NCBI GenBank assembly: GCA_015680905.1
Contig: CM027380.1
Location: 56,065,001-56,129,000, forward strand
Direction of reading: 5' to 3'
Origin: Coptis chinensis
Lineage: Eukaryota > Streptophyta > Magnoliopsida > Ranunculales > Ranunculaceae
DNA length: 64,000 bases
Under the pieces are notes generated by a model. The model worked only from the letters and a program-made list of their open reading frames with translations. It made no database searches and was not told where the DNA came from. A program made the position numbers and the translations under genes. This document shows positions 34,530 through 45,722 of this stretch, piece by piece. Numbering within the stretch: the stretch's first letter is position 1; the number at the start of each line of letters is the position of its first letter.

Positions 34530-36172
34530 TGATAAGTGCTCAAAAAGTGCTATTTAACCCTCGATTATGCCTCTTGTTTAGCCATCTTAGTGGACTAATA
34601 GTATTTATAAGTTGTGTTTTAAGATTCTACAGGTGAAAAAGAGAGTTTTGTAGAATATTAGAGAAAAAGGGGTAAAATGAAGCAATTCGGAGCATTAATG
34701 ATCACATGGGAAGCCCGTGGACAACCATGGAGAAGGCCAAGGAATTGGAGCTATTAAAGATGTGACTTGGACCTATTTTAAAGCCTATTTGGAAGCCCAA
34801 GGCCAAAGGATTCGTTGCTTGGACCAAAGCATAAAAGATGATAGAAGGATAGAGCGAGGAAGAGAGAAAATCGGCTTATCGCGTGCGGGGGATGTATCGG
34901 CGTCGAGACGCATTGAGTGCATCGGGATGCATAAATTGGCGATCGAGGCGCATTAATTAAGTCCGGGGATGCATGAATGAATAATCGAGCAGCATGCCAA
35001 TTCTTTTAGCCAATTTTGAAAGTTTTGAAGTCGGACTCACGGAAGAAGAAATCTATTTGTATTAGGAAACAAATGACGGTTTGGAATGCTTCTAGAGCTT
35101 ATTGTAACCCCTATAAATAGAGGACCTAAGTGCCTCATGTAATTGGCCAATTCACTTATATTCTTGTCTCGAACTTTGAGAGAGAGATTAATAATAAAAG
35201 ATCGGTTTTAACTAGTCGAGTCTTAATAAATTAGTCTTTCTAGTCTTATGTTCTTCGACTCTTCTTCTTCTCATTCTTCGTGTTCTTCCTTCTATATGGA
35301 AGGCTAATCTTCTCCTTCAAGGGAGGAGATGAAGCCGGTGCTTAAGGTTTAATGATTCTTACGGTTTATGGTGTTCTTGTCGGGTTAGTTCTTTATGTTT
35401 TTAGTTATTAGTTCCATTGCCCACACTAGGGGATGGAAGTATAGATTAAGGTTTTTATTTATTACAATTGAATATCATGCTAGTTTAGGGTTTTATTTAT
35501 TGCAATTGAATATTTGCTAGTAACATGCTTTTATTTATTGCAATTGAATATAATGCTAGAATAGAGTTTTATTTATTGTAATTGAATATTATACTATTAA
35601 TCTCTACTTTTCTTCTAATTGTGTAGTGTTTTAGAGTAAGGGAAGTATTCCTTGTGTTTGCCTTAGATGGTGATTCATTGAATAGCTGCCCAAGCTCACA
35701 TAAAAGGAAAGAAGATACTAGTAACATGAACATAGGAACAAATTTAAGTAGAGTTAATTGTTAACGATGTTTCATCCAAAAGGGCATCGGCACTCGCTTG
35801 ATTGCCCAATTGTAGTCTACTTGGAGAACAACATGAAGCAAAAGGTCATTGAATCAAAAGCATTGGTGGATTTGAATCTCTTGAATCTATCTCTCTCATA
35901 TTCTCTCCCTATTTCCAATTCTTAGTTTTAGTATAAGTTTAGTTAGTTAGTTTAGTTTAGTTTAGTTTAACATTAGAATCTATAATATCTATAATAATAG
36001 TTTTAATCCCTCAAACCCCCTTTCCAATCCTGTCCTTCATATAAACATACATTTAAAAGTGGAACGATACCTTACTCATCCTTTACTTATTGAGGGATAA
36101 TTAGGTTTTGATATGCTTCTATTTTGTTCAACGACCATACATCATCTCATACACAAAAAGGAGGCAGTGTCA
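34530..36172 (+). repeat. 5' LTR of the Athila-like element
   Basis: 1,643 bp, TG...CA. It contains CCCCTATAAATAGAGG (TATA box, about 35110) and the hairpin region GAAGGCTAAT...GGGAGGAGATGAAGCC (about 35300-35335). A TTTATTTATTGCAATTGAATA word repeats four times (about 35450-35590). Confidence 0.95.
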
Positions 36173-36174
36173 AA

Positions 36175-36187
36175 TGGCGCTGCTGCC
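36175..36187 (+). promoter_or_regulatory. Primer-binding site of the Athila-like element
   Basis: TGGCGCTGCTGCC, two bases after the 5' LTR. It is one base off the TGGCGCCGTTGCC type typical of many plant Ty3/Gypsy elements. Confidence 0.75.
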
Positions 36188-36689
36188 ATTTTAAGTTGTT
36201 TATGTTTAACATTTTCTTTCAAGATTAGAAGTTTAGATCTTAAGGTAATTTTAGCCGTATCATCCATCTTTTTGAAAAAGAGAGAAGCTTGAAGGACATC
36301 TCAAAGACAAGATCTACCATCCAGGTTAGTCGAATCTTCATTCTTTTTATTTCATTCTTAGTTTAGTTGCATCATAATTAGTTTACTTTTATTGCTTTCT
36401 AGTATAATTGCATTTAGGATCTTTTCAACAATTGAAGTTGTAAGCCAACACAGCGAAATATCAAACTCTAGTGTTTCTTGTCTGAATCTTGACAAACGGA
36501 CTATCGATGCGTGGGGCGTGGTACTTAAGCAATCCAAGTGATTCACCATAACCCTAGAAGAGACTTTAGACAACGGGAGATACTAGCTGCAAAGCCCAAC
36601 CAAGTTGAAGGAAAGTAGTTTTGCATATTAGTATAATTTAGAATAGTTGCATATTAGTTTAATTGCATTCAAGCATAATAGGATAGTTT

Positions 36690-37700
36690 TCATCATCTTC
36701 GCAAGATAGCAAGAATACTAGGCAGGATTGATATAATGGCACTAATGATGGAGGTGTTTTGGACACCAATAATCCTGAAGCTATCCCACCCATGGAAGCA
36801 CAACAGAGGAAGAAGTTGGCGATTTCTATTAAGCCAATCATTGGAGACCCACCCAAAGTGATTGTCTTTCGAAGCGAAACTAACCAGGTTTGAGCTTAGA
36901 GCATCGGTAATCTCTATGCTTCCAAAGTTCAACGGTTTGAGATAATGTTGACCTTATGTTCACATGAACAAATTTCTATCGATCCTCGAGAACTTTCAAG
37001 AACCGAGAATATCGGGGATGAGATTATCAAAATCATTCCGTTCCCCTCTCACTCGAAGGTAAAGCATCCGAATGGTTAAGCGCAAAACCGATCAATTCAA
37101 TAGATAATTGGGAGAAGTTGAGAACAAAGTTTATGAACAAGTTTACCCCCCTGAGAAGACAGATGCCATGCAGCAAGCCATCAACAATTTCAAAGGGAAG
37201 GTGACTGAAGAATATCATCAAAGCTGGGAGAAATTCAATAATCTGCTAGTCTCATGTCCACATCATGGATACCATAAGAGCACACTTGCTCATTTTTTCT
37301 ATCGGGGACTCTCGATGATGAACAAGCAGATGATACAGTCAATGCACAAAGGCAAGTTTACATCGATGGATGGAGAGGAAGCTTACAACTTTCTCGAGAA
37401 TTTAGCTAAAGAAACACAACAGTAGACTACTAGCAACAAGGATGTCGCTATCATGGAGGGGGAGCCAAGGCAATTTGGCTACAAAGCACATGAACAATCA
37501 GATCAAGAACTGAAGTCTACATTGGCCCGGCCACCGGCGATTGAAACTCGAGTAAGAAATTTAATGGGTTCTCTATGAATCCCTCCAAGTTCAACAAGTC
37601 TCAAGCTAAATCTCTCCCAGTCATGCAAGTTAGCCAATCTGCGAAGTCTGTTCGGACACTTCTCATGCAACTCTAGAATGTCCTAGTTACTATCAACATG
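36690..37700 (+). mobile_element. Athila-like gag region (broken)
   Basis: The capsid-type gag signature KFYPPEKTDAMQQAINNFKG followed by SWEKFNNLLVSCPHHGY and FYRGLSMMNKQMI (about 37125-37340) is the Athila gag layout. The frame is interrupted a small number of times, so this part is a fossil. Confidence 0.85.
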
Positions 37701-37848
37701 CATTGGTTGGAGAGTACAATATAAACTCATTTCGGAGGCCCAACCAAGGTGGTAATAACTTTCAAGGCAATTATTGGAGGCGAGAATCTTTGGACCCCCG
37801 TGTTCTCAAGATCAAAGTTATATTCCATAGACAAGTCAAGTTTCACAG

Positions 37849-39360
37849 TTGGTCCCTCAACAACAATTATACTCTCAACAAAATTCCAATACAAGTGGAG
37901 AGTTAGTGCCTGATCCTAGGAGAAATTATGCCGCACCTGCCAACCTGGAGAATGCAATTACTTTGCTATCACAGAAAAATCAGAAGTTTGAAAGTGTTCT
38001 AGAGCTTATTGCACAGTCTCAGCTCAATCTCCAACAATTTCAGGCAAGTCAATGTTCTAGAATGGAGTCTCTAGAGGCTAAGGTCGACAAACTCACCACT
38101 GCTTTGCCTGTAAAGACACAAGCCACTCAACCTAGCTTATTGGAACCAATATTGAAGAGTGAAGATGTATGCCACATTGGGACAACTTCTAGTATTGATC
38201 ACCTCCATGATCATGTTAGCTCAGTTACTACTTTCAGATCAGGATTGAAGATAGACAACAAGGTTGACTTACCTTCTCATGATGACATTGCTACAGAGCA
38301 ATCGGTCAAGATTTCAAATAAAGTTCAAAAGGAAGTGGGGGAAATCCTTTCCACTCCCATTTGTCAAGACAACCAAGACAAGATATGCAAGAATGCCAAA
38401 GAGAAAGAAAAGAAGACACATGATGATGTGTTTGTACCGAAGGCACCTTTTCCTATGTTTTTTGCCCAAAGCAAAAAGGACAAGCAATTTTTAGAGATGA
38501 AGGAGGCATTTGAGAAAGATAACATCAATATCCCCTTTCTCAAAGCGATCAAGCAGTTGCCATCATATGCCAAATTCTTGAAGGATGCATGCAACATAAA
38601 GAGAAGTACTCATGTTCCAAAGCGAGCATTTCTAGCTGGACAAACAACATCTATTATCCATCAGCAAGCTCCAGTCAAGCTCAAAGATCCAGGAAGTCCT
38701 ACAATATCATGCAAGATAGGAGAAAAATTCACAGGTAATGCTATTTTAGACCTTGGTGCTAGTGTTAATCTCTTGCCATATCATGTGTACCAAGCGTTGG
38801 GCTTGGAGAACCTAAAGCCTACAAAAGTCAAATTGAAGTTGGCTGACCGTTCTACCAAGATTCCCAGAGGCATAGTTGAGGATGTTCTTGTTCAAGTAGC
38901 CAATTTCTACTATCTAGTGGATTTCATTGTGATAGACACCAAGGAGGCCTTTGATAAAATTCCAATTATTCTAGGCCGACCTTTCCTCGCTACCTCAAAA
39001 GCTTTGATAAATTGTCACAATGGTGAAATGAAGATAAACTTTGGTAAGATGTCCATGGACATAAATATCTTTCACCTGTTGCATAAGGATTGTGATGAAG
39101 CCGAAGGTGGAGAGGTGTACTTCCTTGATAGTATGATACAAGAATTCATCCCATTCGAAGATACAATTGAAAGTGCTCAATCTACAAAAAACTATGATGA
39201 ACCTGAGAACCACACCACAGAGGCGTTGCTAGCCATGTTATTAGAATCTCAGCAGAAAATTCAGGATTTAAGTGAGCATAATGGAAAATTGGCAGAGAGA
39301 GTATCATACCTTGAGAAAATGAACTTTACATTTCAGGATGAACAACAGACTTCTGCCTAG
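37849..39360 (+). mobile_element. Athila-like gag C-terminus and aspartic protease, open over 503 codons
   Basis: The N-terminal part is a helical linker. The middle is lysine-rich with KAPFPMFFAQSKKDKQFLEM. The protease domain has the active-site variant AILDLGASVNLLP, then KLADRSTKIPRGIVEDVLVQ and IPIILGRPFLATSKALI, the closing flap-and-IILGRPFL signature. A coiled-coil-like tail (LEKMNFTFQDEQQ) ends the frame. The active-site triad is DLG instead of the more common DTG/DSG; DLG is known in plant Athila-type proteases. No reverse-transcriptase domain follows. Confidence 0.88.
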
Positions 39361-41771
39361 AAAAATCAGTTACTAGAGAATCAGCTTAAAGAAGTTTTGG
39401 AAAACAACCAGAATCTAGAAACTGAAATGAGTCTTCTGAAGCAGAAAGTGGACCATATTGATAAGAAGCATTGCACTACTGAAGCTTTTTCTAAACCATC
39501 ATTGTCTGAACGAGAGAAGTATGTAAACCAGTCTACCACCCACCTTGAGCACAGTCAGCCAGACATCCATTATCATCACTGTGGTGGTAAATGACACATC
39601 AGATACTATTGTCCTGTTAGAAAGAATGATTTTCATCAATCTTCTATCTGAGAGGAACCACAAGGCCTATCACAAAATCATCGGACACTGAAATAGTTCA
39701 AGGTAGAGAAACAACTTCACCAACAATCTTTCCAAAGATATCAAGGAGTATTTTTGATGACCCACAAGGTGAGACCTCCTCGCCCCTCCAAACATTCGTC
39801 GATTTGGATGAGAAAATCTGATCTCCTCACTCCAAATTGATAATGCATGATATAAAGTCTTGAGAATATGACTTTAAAAGACTCACATTACGTCTTAGGG
39901 ATCGGCGTAAAAGACCTAAAAATTAAAGCATCAATGGTAACATCTTCCCTTTTTCTCATTCATTTCATTTACTTAATTTCTATACATTGAGGACAATGCA
40001 TATGTTAAGTTGGGGAGGGTGTACTTTGAGAAATGAATTTCAAAAATTAGTTTTCAAAAACAAAAATATTTTTGTTTCTATATTAGTAGCATGAGAAAAA
40101 TGAATTTTAATGATGAGTCTGGGATATAGATTCTATACTGCTTAGTGTTGAGTTTGATAGATAGTCGATATTATTGATTTCATTACCGCTTAGACTATTT
40201 ATTATGCTCGGACATAGTTCTTATTGATAGAATTCTTTATCAAGGCACCACCATAGTACTTGGTCAGTTTTGTGTACTTTTGCTAGAAGAGAGATTTAAA
40301 CCCCTAGTAAACTAGAAGTAGAATTTTTAGACTTAGCCGTGAGACTTGAGCTTTATACCCATTCTTTGGAGAGTTCTTACGAAAAATCTGAGTCTTAGTG
40401 ACTCAACATCTTTCAGTTCTTTATGTCGTTGTAATATAGTCTCATTATTCATTAATTTGGTTAATCACGAAGTGACATCAACTGGGGAGATAGCCATTAG
40501 GTCTTGTAGTCTATTCGAAACAGAGTATCATACTGATAAGCCAAGTAGTGAACCCATTCAGCCTTTATCCCACCTAGTAGGACCATCATGTTAAACCCAC
40601 TGCTTTACAATAAGCCATTTTCTTTCATAAAACCCCTACCCTTTACCCCAACTCGGACAAGGAGTATAGCCAAAATCATTATCATCCATACCCATATGTT
40701 TCTGAGAATACGAGGGGCACAAGGAGGAAGAAAGACCACAAAAGGAAGATTACAAGGAAATATCAGAGAGATACAATGAAGACCATCATTACGTTCAAAG
40801 TGAAAGAAGCTAGTGGAAAACAAGCATATCCGGTACTAATCAAGGATATACCATCGAAGTCTTAAAAAAAAAAAAAAAAAAAAAAAAAAGTTGAACGAAT
40901 GGATGGAAAAGCTAAGACAAAGGAAGAATTTTCTCTGCAATCTGAGAATTTGAAGAAATCTTCCAAAGAAAGAAGCAAAACCCTTAGTGTTTTTCAGAAA
41001 CAACCTTAGAATCCTTTTTACCTTTCCTTCATAAACCAATACCCAAGTCAAGTTACAACCCATGACTTATCACTACAGTATGGTAAGAAGTCTAGAATAA
41101 GTGAGAGGATGCTAAAGTGAAGGACCCGACACTTCATATGTGATTGACATTCTTTCCATGAGACTACTTTTATTCAGAAGTCTGTTTTTCAAGGTAGTAT
41201 GTGGGATGTTCGTATGCATTATTCTTTTCCCTACATACATGAGGTAAAATAGTAGACCATCTTCTGAGAGATTCTTTGTTGAGAGTATGACTAGTGAGGA
41301 TTGAAAGTCGAGATTATCTACCTATAGTAAACTAGGGATTCCATTTCTTGGATAGGAGAGTAAAGGAGATTGACTAAGTACACACATAAGCCTTGATTGA
41401 GAATTTTGTCAATTTTTACTATCTCCCATCATAATCTATGAGTCTTTGCAGCAATGTAGTTAGCAATGGATACCGTCTGTTGGAGTAAACACTAAGTGGG
41501 TAAGGAATTTCTCTCTCTGAAAAATACTATCATTCTTGAACATGCTATTGATTGATTTTGTGGGATATCACCTGAAAACCCTCAGGAGACTATAACTCGT
41601 CCTTTTTGGGGAACTTAAAGGTTTAAAGCCTTGTTGCATATGGTAAATACAATCGCGATGCCTGCGAAAATGAGTTAGGATTTTATTTTTGTTATTAGGA
41701 TGTGATTTTGATCACTTATCTATTTTTTATCTTATTTGCTAAGAGACTAGCAAATGGCTAGTTGGGAGTTG
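39361..41771 (+). mobile_element. Non-coding 3' interior of the Athila-like element
   Basis: No pol domains here. A CCHC-like HYHHCGGK lies near 39570, followed by non-coding sequence, a run of about 25 A at 40865-40889, and GGCTAGTTGGGAGTTG directly before the 3' LTR (weak polypurine-tract candidate). Confidence 0.7.
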
Positions 41772-43444
41772 TGATAAGTGCTCAAAAAGTGCTATTTAAC
41801 CCTCGATTATGCCTCTTGTTTAGCCATCTTAGTGGACTAATAGTGTTTATAAGTTGTGTTTTAAGATTCTACAGGTGAAAAAGAGAGTTTTGTAGAATAT
41901 TAGAGAAAAAGGGGTAAAATGAAGCAATTCGGAGCATTAATAATCACATGGGAAGCCCGTGGACAATCATGGAGAAGGCCAGGAATTGGAGCTATTAAAG
42001 ATGTGACTTGGACCTATTTTAAAGCCTATTTGGAAGCCCAAGGCCAAAGGATTCGTTGCTTGGACCAAAGCTCGCAAAAGAGGATAGAAGGATAGAGCAG
42101 AAAAAAGAAAATCGGCTTATCGTGCGTCCCGGGGACGATGTATCGAAGTGTCCGCATTGAGTGCATTGGGACGATAAAAAGCGATCGGGGACGATTGATT
42201 AAGTCCGAGGGCGCATGAATAACGTCACGCATGAATCGACATAATCTTGAGCCAATTCCTTCTCGGTTTTGAAGGCGAAGTTGGACTCTGGAAGAAGTCT
42301 ATTTGTATTAGGAAACAAATGACGGTTTGGAATGCTTCTAGAGCTCATTGTAACCCCTATAAATAGAAGACCTAAGTGCCTCATGTAATTGGCCAATTCA
42401 CTTATATTCTTGTCTCCAGAACTTGAGGCAGAGAGAGATTAATAATAAAAGATCGGTTTTAACTAGCTGAGTCTTAATAAATTAGTCTTTCTAGTATTAT
42501 GTTCTTCGACTCTTCTTCTTCTCATTCTTCGTGTTCTTCCTTCTATATGGAAGGCTAATCTTCTCCTTCAAGGGAGGAGATGAAGCCGGTGCTTAAGGTT
42601 TAATGATTCTTCTGGTTTATGGTGTTCTTCAATCAGGTTAGTTCTTTATGTTTTTAGTTATTAGTTCCATTGCCCACACTAGGGGATGGAAGTATAGATT
42701 AAGGTTTTTATTTATTACAATTGAATATCATGCTAGTTTAGGGTTTTATTTATTGCAATTGAATATTTGCTAGTAATATGCTTTTATTTATTGCAATTGA
42801 ATATAATGCTAGAATAGAGTTTTATTTATTGTAATTGAATATTATACTATTATTCTCTACTTTTCTTCTAATTGTGTAGTGTTTTAGAGTAAGGGAAGTA
42901 TTCCTTGTGTTTGCCTTAGATGGTGATTCATTGAATAGCTGCCCAAGCTCACATAAAAGGAAAGAAGATACTAGTAACATGAACATAGGAACAACCTTAA
43001 GTAGAGTTAATTGTTAACGATGTTTCATCCAAGAGGGCATCGGCACTCGTTTGATTGCCCGATTGTAGTCTACTTTGAGAACAACATGAAGCAAAAGGTC
43101 ATTGAATCAAAAGCATTGGTGGATTTGAATATCTTGAATCTATCTCTCTCATATTCTCTCCCTATTTCTAATTCTTAGTTTTAGTATAAGTTTAGTTAGT
43201 TAGTTTAGTTTAGTTTAGTTTAACATTAGAATCTATAATATCTATAATAATAGTTTTAATCCCTCAAACCCCCTTTCCAATCCTGTCCTTCATATAAACA
43301 TATACTTAAAAGTGGAACGATACCTTACTCATCCTTTACTTATTGAGGGATAATTAGGTTTTGATACGCTTCTATTTTGTTCAACGACCATCATCTATCT
43401 ACATCACCCATATAACATCTCACACACAAAAAGAGGAAGTGTCA
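41772..43444 (+). repeat. 3' LTR of the Athila-like element
   Basis: 1,673 bp, colinear with the 5' LTR including the TATA box, hairpin and four-fold TTTATTTATTGCAATTGAATA words. It ends GTGTCA before the target duplication AAGAG. Confidence 0.95.
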
Positions 43445-43449
43445 AAGAG

Positions 43450-43925
43450 CTTAATGTTCGTTTTGAGTTCCTTGCTAAACTGTCAAGTTGGGATCTTCCA
43501 ATAATCCAAACTTTAGTCTCCAAATTTCCAAAAACAGTTACAATCTGTATTTGATGAAAGCCTATACACACCTTATATCCACTTTTTATCATGTATTCAA
43601 TATAGAGTAAAACAACAAAATAACTAAACAAAGGTTCTTCCTATTAGTTGGATGAGCTTAAAATTTATTAATGTGGATGTTGTAGATAGTTTAGTATACA
43701 CAATCTATCTATGCACAAACAATAATAGCAATGAGATTAATGTAAGTGAGATTTTCCTTACTTTGCTAATAATTCTTGATGATCCTTTCCAAACTTTTTA
43801 GCTGCACCCTATAAGAAAGTGCGAGAATAATACGTTGAGAAACAGCTCAAATCAAACTTATTCGACTGCATGAAATTCGTCTTTTTTTCTAATTTCAACT
43901 TTCAACTGTAACAAATATTGCTTAC
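43450..43925 (-). other. Segment with a small exon-like unit of unknown origin
   Basis: The minus-strand segment 43808-43762 is bounded by a TTATAG acceptor and a GTAAGG donor and reads GAAKKFGKDHQELLA in one open phase. That phase does not fit the preceding ABI5-like exon, so it probably comes from another gene, which I do not recognise. The remainder has no feature. Confidence 0.35.
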
Positions 43926-44200
43926 CTTGACCGAATTTAAATGTTGAAGATATTTTAGGCCCAGTTTTGCTGAAAAGCATTTGTGATTTGCTAACAGGTG
44001 CTGCGGCTTTATCACCGAAAGGCCCCTGAGAGACAATCCCCGCTTTGACCAGGAAATCTTCGAGAGTCATCTCACCGAGAGTGGGTTGCCTCTCCTGAGA
44101 TTTATTCCCTTGATTACTGCTAGTATTGTTGTTGTCTTGACCTTGCTGAATATATCTCCATACCTCATCGACGGTTTTTTTGCTGAGGCTGGGCTGATGG
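43926..44200 (-). pseudogene. Fragment of an ABI5/AREB-like bZIP transcription factor, first exon part
   Basis: The minus strand encodes SLSKKTVDEVWRYIQQGQ followed by ERQPTLGEMTLEDFLVKAGI. These are the conserved C2 and C3 phosphorylation blocks of group A bZIP factors (ABI5, ABF/AREB), which bind ABA-response elements in the nucleus. A proper donor GTAAGC follows at 43925. The basic-region/leucine-zipper exon is absent from the neighbourhood and the usual N-terminal block upstream is replaced by unrelated sequence. The frame itself is open. Truncated fragment in the same orientation as the other captured scraps. Confidence 0.88.
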
Positions 44201-45208
44201 TTATCTCTATCAATCGAAACAAAATCATACCTTTCTTCTTTCAACAATGTTTCATGACACAAAACATTGCATCTTTTTTTGTGTGTGTGGAGGGATTGAA
44301 GGGATGACCTTAGTTTAATTTTGGAAGAAAAATAAGAGAGAAGATTTGAAAAGATGATTTTTTTTTTCCAGAGTTGGGGTGTTTTGTACAATTGAAAAGA
44401 GTGGGATTTTGGTTTTTATCTATTTTGAGTTACGAACAATTGAAATTTGCAAAAAAGGGTGTAGATTTACTTTTTTTATGACGAATTATTGTAAAATCTA
44501 ATGTGTCAGTCTCAGAGAAAAAAGGGGGGCTGACGTGGGTCACTGGGAGCATTCTCAATTACTCAGTATTAATGGTCTTTGATGGATTGCAGTTTGGTGT
44601 ACATTTTGTAGTACTAAACAAATTCCGAAAATCTATGGATTTGCAGCATCTTATTTTGACAGATACAGAACAACGATTGGAATGTTGGAGAAGCAACTGT
44701 TACTCTCTTGCTGTTAAGGCCTTTTTGCTTATGCATCAAAAAGAAACACAACGAGCAACAAGAACTAAAATACCATAATCTGCTAAGTACAAGTCAGAGA
44801 AATCACGTAACCATTATAAAACTCAGTTCAATCCCAACAAACAAGAATTATCAAAAATTATAAGACGCTATCATCAAAGCTATACTCAGTGCCATACAAA
44901 TCAGACAGAGAAAAGAGATTGCCTAAACTGGGAACTAGCTGACAAAAAATAACACAGGTTGGATCCCTTTTTTGTGCTGTATAACAGAATGACTTGGAAG
45001 GATAATATAGGGCAAGAGAAGAATGCAGTAACTATCTACTATCCCAAGCCCACGACATGGACTTCATAGACTACAAGTTACATTATGAAAAGGACACCAG
45101 ACGAACATAGATAAGTTGAAGAGAGAAAAAGGTTTGCTAAACCGTATATCTTTGTTCCAAAAAGAACTGATTATGCAAATAAATGCAGAGTACCGTTTTT
45201 GCTTTTTC
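44201..45208. other. Segment between bZIP and rpS9 scraps
   Basis: No domain recognised. Part of it (44800-45208) reads like 3' UTR of the rpS9 fragment on the minus strand. The plus-strand frame 44503-44778 has no family signature. Confidence 0.4.
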
Positions 45209-45302
45209 TCATTGCTTGACCCATTGGAAGCTTTTCCTTGCCTTTGCCTTTCCAGGTTTCTTCCTCTCCACCATACGTGGATCCCTCGTCAAGAAACCAA
45301 CT
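45209..45302 (-). pseudogene. C-terminal exon fragment of mitochondrial-type ribosomal protein S9
   Basis: The minus strand reads [20 protein letters not shown] then RKSFQWVKQ and a TGA stop at 45209-45211. This is the C-terminal tail of bacterial-type ribosomal protein S9 (LTRDPR-VERKK-GKAKARK-FQ), here most like the plant mitochondrial version. The reading frame begins after a GAATGAAG acceptor-like site. Only the last 30 or so residues are present, with the 3' UTR apparently following, so it is a captured last exon. Confidence 0.85.
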
Positions 45303-45376
45303 TCATTCAAAGAGAAAAATAAATTAGAACTGGAGTGTAAATTCAAAACTGCAATATTTGGTTCATTAATAGAATA

Positions 45377-45695
45377 TAGGATCTTTTAGTATTATCCCCT
45401 ACTAGATGAGCCAATTAGGATTTCCCCCAACTAGATGGAGAAATTAGGGTCTCCCTCCTGAGTACACACAAAAAAAAGAAACCATGTTTTTTTTTTGTGT
45501 GTACTCAGGAGGGAGACCCTAATTTCTCCATCTAGTTGGGGGAAATCCTAATTGGCTCATCTAGTAGGGGGGGTAATACTAAAAGATCCTAACCTACCGT
45601 GTTTTTTTTTGTGTGTACTCAGGGGGGAGACCCTAATTTCTCCATCTAGTTGGGGGAAATCCTAATTGGCTCATCTAGTAGGGGGGTAATACTAG
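45377..45695. repeat. Foldback repeat: inverted pair plus a third direct copy
   Basis: Arm 1 (45377-45477) and arm 2 (45486-45591) are near-perfect reverse complements of about 100 bp around an 8-nt loop. Both contain CTCCATCTAGTTGGGGGAAA and GTGTGTACTCAGG when read in arm 2 orientation. A third copy (45601-45695) repeats arm 2 directly. The copies differ at only a few positions. A transcript would form a long hairpin. Confidence 0.92.
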
Positions 45696-45722
45696 TTAAC
45701 CCTAGAATATATATAAGAAAAA

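Larger units (their letters stand above)
34530..43444 (+). mobile_element. Non-autonomous Athila-like Ty3/Gypsy LTR retrotransposon, complete ends
   Basis: LTRs at 34530-36172 and 41772-43444 start TGATAAGTGC and end GTGTCA. They are flanked by a perfect 5-bp target duplication AAGAG (34525-34529 and 43445-43449). A primer-binding site TGGCGCTGCTGCC begins at 36175. The interior encodes gag and an aspartic protease of Athila type but no reverse transcriptase, RNase H or integrase, so it depended on other elements. The LTRs are highly similar, with differences clustered around 34850-35060 versus 42080-42300, suggesting a fairly young insertion. The gag-side coding part is broken in a few places; the protease frame is long and open. 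Its 3' part includes a poly-A run. Confidence 0.95.
30669..45381 (-). mobile_element. Candidate gene-capturing Helitron, later split by an LTR element
   Basis: The 3' end on the minus strand has a GC-rich hairpin (GGCC, ATA, GGCC; about 30684-30694), about 11 nt, then CTAG at 30672-30669, followed by T. The proposed 5' end is TCCTATATTCTATTAATGAAC starting at 45381 and preceded by A. A/TC...CTAG/T is the Helitron rule. Between these ends lie scraps of at least five unrelated host genes, all on the minus strand, some bounded by splice-like sites. Without the nested LTR element (34530-43449) the unit is about 5.8 kb. No Rep/helicase is present. The 3' end is the stronger of the two. The 5' end coincides within 5 bp with the edge of a foldback repeat and could be fortuitous. 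Confidence 0.6.
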
